Positions 1 to 4,031 of a stretch of 7,016 nucleotides of DNA are shown piece after piece (position 1 is the first letter of the stretch; the number at the start of each line of letters is the position of its first letter). Both the position numbers and the translations under genes were made by a program. The notes beneath the pieces are model-generated. The model was not told the DNA's origin and made no database searches. It was given only the letters and a program-made list of their open reading frames with translations. The stretch comes from Castellaniella defragrans_A (lineage in GTDB: Bacteria; Pseudomonadota; Gammaproteobacteria; Burkholderiales; Burkholderiaceae_B): NCBI RefSeq assembly GCF_040394755.1, contig NZ_JBEBRQ010000067.1. One strand, 5' to 3'.

Positions 1-6
1 CGGGAA

Positions 7-25
7 GTCCCGGCAAAGCCGGGAC
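7..25. repeat. Perfect 8-bp inverted repeat (hairpin)
   Basis: GTCCCGGC (7-14) and GCCGGGAC (18-25) are exact reverse complements around an AAA loop. No T-run follows on either strand, so it does not look like a standard intrinsic terminator. A second small inverted repeat, GCGCCC (41-46) with GGGCGC (52-57), follows. It lies downstream of the phaR terminator. It could be part of the end of an unseen neighbouring gene or a dispersed palindrome. The role is unknown. Confidence 0.45.
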
Positions 26-74
26 CGGGTGAGCTGCGCCGCGCCCCCCCTGGGCGCCGGCCGCGAGCTCTCAC

Positions 75-108
75 AAAAAAACGAGCCCTCGCAAAAAAGC
101 GAGAGCCC
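75..108 (-). terminator. Rho-independent terminator of the phaC-phbB-phaR operon
   Basis: On the minus strand a 10-bp stem forms from the complements of 99-108 and 83-92, with two G-U wobbles and a six-base U loop. It is followed after one base by seven U residues (complement of 75-81). It begins 17 bases past the phaR stop codon, so it is well placed to end the PHB operon transcript. On the plus strand the hairpin is not followed by a T-run, so termination is predicted only for leftward transcription. The seven-base A-run behind the hairpin and the further A-runs at 93-98 and 113-118 make the stretch A-rich in an otherwise GC-rich region. Confidence 0.85.
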
Positions 109-124
109 ACACAAAAAATTTGCC

Positions 125-697
125 TTATTTCTTTTTGCGCTTGCCCGCCCCCTCGGCACCGGGATCGCCGAAAGGAAAGGCCGAGAACATGCTGCGGGTC
201 TGGTCCTGCATCTGGTCCTGCATCTGGACGAACAGATTGCGGCTCTGCTCGATGTAGCTGTTCATCATGTTCTGCAGCGCCGGAGTCTGCACGTTCATGA
301 GCTGCGCCCAGACCTCGGGGCCAAACTGCTGGCTGTAGAGGCCCTGCGACTGCTCGGCCATCCGGTCCTGGATGTCCATCAGGACCTGGATGTTTTTTTC
401 CAGGAACGAGCCCATGACCCCCTGCATGGCATGGCCATAGAAGCGGATGATCTGCGACAAAGCCGTTGCCGAGAACATCGGCACCCCGCCTGATTCCTCC
501 TCGAGGATGATCTGCAACAGGATGCTGCGCGTGAGGTCCTCGCTGGATTTCGCATCCACGACCTGAAATTCCTCGTTGTCGAGAACGAGCTGCTTGACAT
601 CCGCGAGCGTGATGTAAGCGCTGGACTGGGTGTCGTAGAGCCTGCGATTGGGGTATTTCTTGATCAGGCGCGCGGCCTTTGGAGTCTGTCGGGTCAT
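125..697 (-). CDS. phaR: PhaR, polyhydroxyalkanoate synthesis repressor
   Basis: A 190-residue cytoplasmic regulator of PHB metabolism. In this family PhaR binds DNA upstream of phasin and its own gene, and leaves the DNA when it binds nascent PHB, so granule proteins are made only when polymer is present. Residues about 11-70 form the PHB/PHA accumulation regulator N-terminal domain, with the hallmark IKKYPNRRLYDT at 12-23. Residues about 73-112 are the PHB_acc helical region (MFSATALSQIIRFYGHAMQG, then SFLEKNIQVLMDIQDRM). Residues 140-170 are Gln/Met-rich and probably helical, and the protein ends in a basic GKRKKK tail. The ATG at 697 is chosen because the conserved domain begins 10 residues later and a GGGGTGA ribosome site overlaps the phbB stop seven bases upstream. 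The open frame extends to 850, but that part lies inside phbB and lacks family sequence. The seven-base gap to phbB suggests translational coupling. Assignment is firm; its local targets are not shown by the sequence. Confidence 0.95.
   Translation of the reverse strand: MTRQTPKAARLIKKYPNRRLYDTQSSAYITLADVKQLVLDNEEFQVVDAKSSEDLTRSILLQIILEEESGGVPMFSATALSQIIRFYGHAMQGVMGSFLEKNIQVLMDIQDRMAEQSQGLYSQQFGPEVWAQLMNVQTPALQNMMNSYIEQSRNLFVQMQDQMQDQTRSMFSAFPFGDPGAEGAGKRKKK
200..227. repeat. 12-bp tandem repeat inside phaR
   Basis: The unit CTGGTCCTGCAT occurs twice head to tail (200-211 and 212-223) and is followed by CTGG of a third copy. It is in frame and encodes the repeated Gln-Met-Gln-Asp register near residues 158-165 of PhaR. 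Because the unit is a multiple of three, a copy change would lengthen or shorten the C-terminal helix without a frameshift. Confidence 0.7.
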
Positions 698-704
698 TTT
701 GCGA

Positions 705-1442
705 TCACCCCATGTGCAGACCACCATTGAGCGAAAAATCCGCCCCGGTGGCAAAGCCCGCATCGTCCGAAGCCAGCCACGCCACGATCGAGCCGATTTC
801 CTCGGGAGTACCCAGGCGCTTGACCGGAATCGTGGCCACGATCTTTTCAAGGACGTCGGGCCGTATGGTGCGCACCATGTCGGTCCCGATATATCCCGGC
901 GATACCGTGTTGACCGTGACGCCCTTGCTGGCGACCTCTTGGGCCAGCGCCATGGTGAAGCCGTGGATCCCCGCCTTGGCCGTGGAATAGTTGGTCTGCC
1001 CGAACTGGCCCTTCTGGCCGTTGACCGAACTGATGTTGATGATCCGCCCCCACTGCCGTTCGACCATGTCGTCGACGACCTGCTTGGTCACATTGAACAG
1101 ACTGTTGAGATTGGTGTCGATGACGACGCGCCAGTCCTCGATCCCCATCTTGCGAAAAACCCCGTCACGGGTGATGCCCGCATTGTTGACGAGAACATCG
1201 ATCGGGCCGAGTTGCTCGCGGACCTTGGCAAAGGCCTGGACCGTGGAATCCCAATCGGAAACGTTACCGACGGAAGCATGGAATTTATAGCCCAGGGCGG
1301 CCTGCTCATCGAGCCACTTGGCGTGATCCCGGCTGGGGCCGCAACCGGCCACCACGTTGAATCCTTCCTTGGCCAGACGCTGGCAAATCGACGTGCCGAT
1401 CCCTCCCATGCCTCCGGTGACGTAAGCCAGTTTCCCGCTCAT
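705..1442 (-). CDS. phbB: Acetoacetyl-CoA reductase (PhaB/PhbB)
   Basis: A 245-residue cytoplasmic short-chain dehydrogenase that reduces acetoacetyl-CoA to (R)-3-hydroxybutyryl-CoA, normally with NADPH. This makes the monomer for PHB synthase. The Rossmann motif TGGMGGIG is at 9-16, the NNAG structural motif at 86-89 and the active-site Asn at 111. The catalytic Ser139, Tyr152 and Lys156 have the usual S-x12-Y-x3-K spacing. The C-terminus, SLNGGLHMG, is typical of PhaB and separates it from the FabG branch, which shares the fold. Length matches the family (about 246). The ATG start has an AGGAG ribosome site six bases upstream (1449-1453, minus). It lies 24 bases after phaC and 7 bases before phaR, so the three are almost certainly one transcript. 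No beta-ketothiolase gene accompanies it, so acetoacetyl-CoA must come from a gene elsewhere. FabG-like activity is the only serious alternative and is less likely. Confidence 0.95.
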   Translation of the reverse strand: MSGKLAYVTGGMGGIGTSICQRLAKEGFNVVAGCGPSRDHAKWLDEQAALGYKFHASVGNVSDWDSTVQAFAKVREQLGPIDVLVNNAGITRDGVFRKMGIEDWRVVIDTNLNSLFNVTKQVVDDMVERQWGRIINISSVNGQKGQFGQTNYSTAKAGIHGFTMALAQEVASKGVTVNTVSPGYIGTDMVRTIRPDVLEKIVATIPVKRLGTPEEIGSIVAWLASDDAGFATGADFSLNGGLHMG

Positions 1443-1466
1443 GAGAATCTCCTTTTGTTGATGCGC

Positions 1467-3098
1467 CTATGCGGCGCGTACCCTCACATAATGTCCCGGT
1501 GCGGGCTCAAGTGCTTTGTATTGACGATTGCCCAGCGTTGCCTTGGCGCGCACCTTGTCCCCGGAATGCGCAGCCAGCCAGCGCAGCCAGTCGGGCCACC
1601 AGCTGCCGGCATGCCGCGGCGCATCCCGCAGCCAGTCATCCGGATCGCTTGCCTCCCCGAGACGGTCCCCTTCATCATACGCCCAGTAGCCGCGGCGCCC
1701 GCGCGCGGGCGGGTTGACCACCCCGGCGATATGGCCGGATTCACCCAGCACGAAACGCGTGGGGCCGCCCAGCACACGACGCGACGCATAGGCCGAGGTC
1801 CAGGGCACGATGTGATCCTCGCGCGAAGCATAAAGGTATGCCGGCATGCGCAAGGCGCCCAGATCGATCGACTGCCCGCAGACCTGGACCGCGCCCGGCG
1901 TCTTGAGGCGGTTTTCCAGATAGGTATTGCGGAAATACCAGGCGAAGAACGGCCCCGGGAGATTGGTGCCATCGGCATTCCAGGCCAGCAGATCGAACGC
2001 GCGCGGGGCCTCCCCCAGCATGTAGCTGGAGGCCACATAATTCCAGACGAGTTCGGAGGGCCGCAGGAACGAGAACGTGGTGGCCAGTTCGCGCGCGGTC
2101 ATCAGGCCGCCGCCGCCGAACTGCTGCTCGCGCGAACGCGCATGGCATTCATCCACGAAAACATCGAGAACGCCGGTGTCCTGGAAATCGAGGAACGTCG
2201 TCAGCAGAGTCAGCGCGGCCACCGGATCCTCGCCCCGCGCCCGGGCCAGAGCCAGGGCGCTCGCCAGCATGGTCCCGCCGACGCAGAATCCCAGGGCGTT
2301 GATCTGATCCTGGCCGCTGATGGCGCGCACTACCTCGATGGCGCGCAGGACGCCGTCCTGCATGTAGTCGTCCCAGCCCGCCTGATCGATGCCATCCTGG
2401 TCGGAAGGCAGCGGATTGCGCCACGAGACCATGTAGACGCTGAACCCGGCCTCGAGGGCATGGCGCACGAACGAATTGTCGGCCTGCAGATCGAGGATGT
2501 AGAACTTGTTGATGCACGGCGGCACCATGAGCAGCGGGCGCTCATGCACCTGGCGCGCCAGCGGACGATACTGAATCACCTGCATCAGCGGGTTCTGGAA
2601 TACCACCGCACCCGGCGTGACGGCGATATTTTCCCCCAGGACGAACGCGGACTCGTCGGTCTGGCTGATGCGGCCTTTTTGTACATCCCCGAGCAGATTG
2701 CACATGCCATTGAACAGGGACTCGCCCTGCGTACGCTGTGCGGTCGCGAGGACCTCGGGATTGGTGACCAGGAAATTGGCCGGCGAGGTGGCCTCGATCC
2801 ATTGCATGATCGCGAACTGCAGGCGCCGGCGCATGTCTCCGCCCAGGTTTGCAGCCTCGCCCAGGCGTTGGAGCGCGCGCGCGCAGATCAGGTAGGCATG
2901 TGCCGTAAACAGCCCGTGCGGGCTGTCGGCCCAGGCCGGCGAAGCGAACCGCCGGTCGTTGGGTGGGGCCAGTTCCCCCTGACGCGCCTGGTCGAACAGG
3001 GTCCGGCATTCATCCAGGAAATCGGCCTGTATCTGGGCGAGCCGAGCCGGAGAAATGCCATGCGACACCTGCCCCTGAAACTCGTTACGCTCAACCAA
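1467..3098 (-). CDS. phaC: Class I poly(R)-hydroxyalkanoate synthase
   Basis: A 543-residue enzyme that polymerises (R)-3-hydroxyacyl-CoA into polyester on the surface of PHB granules. An N-terminal PhaC domain covers about residues 20-190, including the conserved PANFLVTNPEVL near 106-117. The alpha/beta-hydrolase catalytic domain runs from about 190 to 515. Landmarks are VPPCINKFYILDLQ (192-205), SWRNP (225-229) and the synthase box GFCVGGT (270-276), with nucleophile Cys272. The rest of the triad is Asp428 in SREDHIVPW and His456 in GESGHIAGVVNPP. No PhaE or PhaR-subunit partner is adjacent and the length is near class I (about 560-590), so it is class I with a somewhat short N-terminus. 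The start is a TTG preceded by a GGGAG ribosome site at a six-base gap. No ATG or GTG lies in frame in the 30 bases upstream. It is the first gene of the PHB operon and faces the nap operon. Short-chain (C4) substrate preference is inferred from the linked phbB. Confidence 0.96.
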   Translation of the reverse strand: MVERNEFQGQVSHGISPARLAQIQADFLDECRTLFDQARQGELAPPNDRRFASPAWADSPHGLFTAHAYLICARALQRLGEAANLGGDMRRRLQFAIMQWIEATSPANFLVTNPEVLATAQRTQGESLFNGMCNLLGDVQKGRISQTDESAFVLGENIAVTPGAVVFQNPLMQVIQYRPLARQVHERPLLMVPPCINKFYILDLQADNSFVRHALEAGFSVYMVSWRNPLPSDQDGIDQAGWDDYMQDGVLRAIEVVRAISGQDQINALGFCVGGTMLASALALARARGEDPVAALTLLTTFLDFQDTGVLDVFVDECHARSREQQFGGGGLMTARELATTFSFLRPSELVWNYVASSYMLGEAPRAFDLLAWNADGTNLPGPFFAWYFRNTYLENRLKTPGAVQVCGQSIDLGALRMPAYLYASREDHIVPWTSAYASRRVLGGPTRFVLGESGHIAGVVNPPARGRRGYWAYDEGDRLGEASDPDDWLRDAPRHAGSWWPDWLRWLAAHSGDKVRAKATLGNRQYKALEPAPGHYVRVRAA

Positions 3099-3104
3099 TG
3101 TGTT

Positions 3105-3109
3105 CTCCC
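3105..3109 (-). promoter_or_regulatory. Ribosome binding site fixing the TTG start of phaC
   Basis: GGGAG on the minus strand, within AGGGAGAA, sits six bases before the TTG at 3096-3098. This is ideal spacing and is the main reason to accept TTG rather than a GTG ten codons further in, at VSHG. Confidence 0.7.
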
Positions 3110-3139
3110 TGCCTGAATCCGGCCGCAGGGGGCCGTCTA

Positions 3140-3153
3140 TTGATAAAGATCAT
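3140..3153. promoter_or_regulatory. FNR/ANR-like box at the phaC promoter
   Basis: TTGATAAAGATCAT matches the FNR consensus TTGAT-N4-ATCAA at nine of ten positions. Its centre (3146.5) lies about 48 bases upstream of the phaC start codon and overlaps the predicted phaC -10 and start site. In the FNR/CRP family, a site there usually blocks RNA polymerase, so anaerobic repression of phaC is the simplest prediction. A 41.5-base activation geometry would put the start at 3105, inside the ribosome site, which argues against activation. No binding data are available. Confidence 0.5.
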
Positions 3154-3177
3154 CGCGATTCTCACAAATCGTGTCAA
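3149..3177 (-). promoter_or_regulatory. Predicted sigma-70 promoter of phaC
   Basis: On the minus strand a perfect -35 TTGACA (complement of 3172-3177) is followed by a 17-base spacer and GATGAT (complement of 3149-3154), a 4/6 match to the -10 consensus. The predicted start is near 3142, giving a leader of about 44 bases. The strong -35, ideal spacing and placement support it; the weak -10 limits confidence. A TTGTGA/TATCAA pair with a 16-base spacer, slightly further downstream, is a poorer alternative. Confidence 0.5.
3156..3171. repeat. Inverted repeat in the phaC promoter spacer
   Basis: CGATT-N6-AATCG forms a 16-base dyad that fills almost the whole gap between the -35 and -10 elements of phaC. 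The placement is what an operator for a dimeric repressor would have. The short arms mean it could be chance. I cannot name the protein. Confidence 0.3.
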
Positions 3178-3240
3178 TCGGGGTAATTCGCTAGTGCCAT
3201 ATTTGCATAGACTTACCAGATAGCACACCAGGAATCTTCT

Positions 3241-3296
3241 GAAAGAGCGGTATGGCCGGGCGAGGCAGTGCCGATGCGCGGCCATACCGCCCTTTC
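3241..3296. repeat. Long imperfect hairpin between phaC and nap promoters
   Basis: GCGGTATGGCCG (3247-3258) pairs exactly with 3279-3290. After a single A/C mismatch, GAAAG (3241-3245) pairs with CTTTC (3292-3296), giving 17 pairs in 18 positions. The 20-base loop itself contains GGC-AGT-GCC. The A-rich base of one arm and T-rich base of the other resemble a bidirectional terminator, though the U-runs are only three long. No gene ends here. It may insulate the two promoters, be the end of an unseen small RNA, or be a dispersed repeat. Confidence 0.6.
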
Positions 3297-3337
3297 TCAT
3301 GCCGGCCTCACGACCCCTTGCGGCACAACACAGATAC

Positions 3338-3357
3338 ATTTTGATGTTTATCAAAAT
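3338..3357. promoter_or_regulatory. Perfect FNR/ANR box activating the nap operon
   Basis: TTGATGTTTATCAA (3341-3354) matches the FNR consensus at all ten conserved bases. The dyad extends to eight bases per arm, ATTTTGAT and ATCAAAAT (3338-3345 and 3350-3357). Its centre at 3347.5 is exactly 41.5 bases upstream of the start predicted from the -10 element, the class II activator position. nap operons are known FNR targets in E. coli and relatives. On the opposite strand no -10 element is found at matching distance, so it should drive only nap. FNR, ANR and related CRP-family regulators cannot be told apart from the box alone. Confidence 0.88.
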
Positions 3358-3376
3358 GGAAAAAAGTTCACTTATT

Positions 3377-3389
3377 TACAATTCAGCAG
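3377..3389 (+). promoter_or_regulatory. nap operon -10 element and predicted start site
   Basis: TACAAT (3377-3382) matches the sigma-70 -10 consensus at five of six bases and lies in an AT-rich stretch. The predicted transcription start is about 3389, leaving a 53-base leader before napF. No consensus -35 is present; the FNR box covers that position, as expected for an activator-dependent promoter. Confidence 0.7.
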
Positions 3390-3441
3390 CAGGATCGAAA
3401 CACATACCCATAATCCCCTGCAGATTTTGAGGGATTTCGTC

Positions 3442-3732
3442 ATGGCACTCACACGGCGTCAGTTGCTCACCGGTTGCTGGTCCAGTTCGACACCCGTCGG
3501 GCCATCTACCGCAAACGGCCAGCCATGGCGCCCCCACGCCAGCAGCACCTGTCTAGCCCGTCGCGGTATCGAATGCCGTGTGTGCGGCGAATCCTGTGAT
3601 ATTGGCGCCATCCGCTTCCGCCCCCAGCCCGGCAGGCCGGCATACCCGCATATCGATATCGAACTTTGCTCCCTTTGCGGGGATTGCCTGCCAGCCTGCC
3701 CGGTCGCGGCTCTGGTTCCGGAGGCGGCATGA
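3442..3732 (+). CDS. napF: NapF-type ferredoxin, short form
   Basis: A 96-residue iron-sulfur protein matching the ends of NapF. NapF is a cytoplasmic protein that in E. coli binds the NapA precursor and is thought to help load or activate it before export. The N-terminus MALTRRQLLTG resembles NapF, but no hydrophobic segment follows, so it is not an export signal. Residues 37-52 carry Cys37, Cys45, Cys48 and Cys52 (C-x7-C-x2-C-x3-C). Residues 76-87 carry a classic CxxCxxCxxxCP set (Cys76, 79, 82, 86). The usual NapF is about 160 residues and has two further clusters between the N-terminus and CLARRGIECRVC; these are absent here. The ATG at 3442 has GAGGG at 3429-3433, eight bases upstream. 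The open frame reaches back to 3268, but that part contains the promoter. It overlaps napD by ATGA. Identity is good; full function of the short form is uncertain. Confidence 0.82.
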   Translation: MALTRRQLLTGCWSSSTPVGPSTANGQPWRPHASSTCLARRGIECRVCGESCDIGAIRFRPQPGRPAYPHIDIELCSLCGDCLPACPVAALVPEAA

Positions 3733-4031
3733 GAATCGTCAGCCTGGTTTTACGCATCGCGCCACACAATCTGTCCGCTGCCGAAAGCGAGCTGGCCGCC
3801 ATTCCGGGCGTGCAAGTGCATGCCTACGACGCAGCCACTCGCAAGCTCATCATCACCATCGAGGACGGCCCGGACTACAGCACTGCCGACTCTATCCTGG
3901 CCGTCCACAAAGTTCCGCACGTACTGTCGGCCACCCTGGTTTTCGAATACGGCGAAGACGACCCACCGTCCGCTGACCAACCGCCAACCCCCCACCGACC
4001 TCCGGCACAGGGAGCTCCATCATGTCATTGA
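3729..4031 (+). CDS. napD: NapD, NapA signal-peptide chaperone
   Basis: A 100-residue cytoplasmic chaperone that in this family binds the twin-arginine signal peptide of NapA and holds back its export until the molybdenum cofactor is in place. Residues 1-75 match the ferredoxin-like NapD fold: MRIVSLVLRIAP (1-12), then IPGVQVHAYD (25-34), LIITIED (40-46) and VPHVLSATLVFEYGED (62-77). Residues 78-100 are a proline-rich tail with no clear role. The ATG at 3729 is chosen because the family begins at this methionine and GGAGG (3720-3724) lies four bases upstream. An open frame from 3666 is inside napF. The start overlaps the napF stop as ATGA and the end overlaps the first ten bases of napA. This fits tight coupling of chaperone and client. 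Confidence 0.93.
   Translation: MRIVSLVLRIAPHNLSAAESELAAIPGVQVHAYDAATRKLIITIEDGPDYSTADSILAVHKVPHVLSATLVFEYGEDDPPSADQPPTPHRPPAQGAPSCH

Larger units (their letters stand above)
3099..3441. other. Divergent phaC/napF intergenic control region
   Basis: These 343 bases separate the two start codons and are clearly more AT-rich than the flanking genes. From the phaC side they hold the phaC ribosome site, an FNR-like box overlapping a predicted phaC promoter, and an inverted repeat in that promoter's spacer. Next come an 18-position hairpin, a perfect FNR box, a nap -10 element and the napF ribosome site. Small open frames cross the region on both strands, but none has a plausible start with a ribosome site or a recognisable protein, so I call no gene here. 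No tRNA or clear small RNA gene is seen. Confidence 0.8.

Noticed and set aside
29..493. 154-codon plus-strand open frame at the left edge
   Set aside because: It crosses the terminator and lies antisense to phaR; composition is that of a shadow frame.
2873..2884. (GC)6 alternating run within phaC
   Set aside because: It encodes ordinary Ala/Arg codons in GC-rich coding DNA; no evidence of instability or function.
648..3116. 822-codon open frame on the plus strand opposite phaC and phbB
   Set aside because: It mirrors two firmly identified genes, has no recognisable domain and is Arg/His/Gly-rich as expected of an antisense shadow in high-GC DNA.
3194..3226. GTGCCAT ... ATAGCAC inverted arms upstream of the phaC promoter
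   Set aside because: One mismatch in seven with a 19-base gap; too weak to separate from chance.
3091..3354. 87-codon minus-strand open frame covering the phaC/napF control region
   Set aside because: It runs through the hairpin and the phaC promoter, lacks a clear ribosome site and has no recognisable protein features.
3405..3411. TACCCAT, a match to the NarL/NarP heptamer TACYYMT
   Set aside because: It is a single heptamer downstream of the predicted nap start, with no partner in 7-2-7 layout. A seven-base degenerate match is expected by chance.
3442..3475. Tat-like RRQLL at the NapF N-terminus
   Set aside because: No hydrophobic core follows the arginine pair, and NapF is known as a cytoplasmic protein, so I do not call an export signal.
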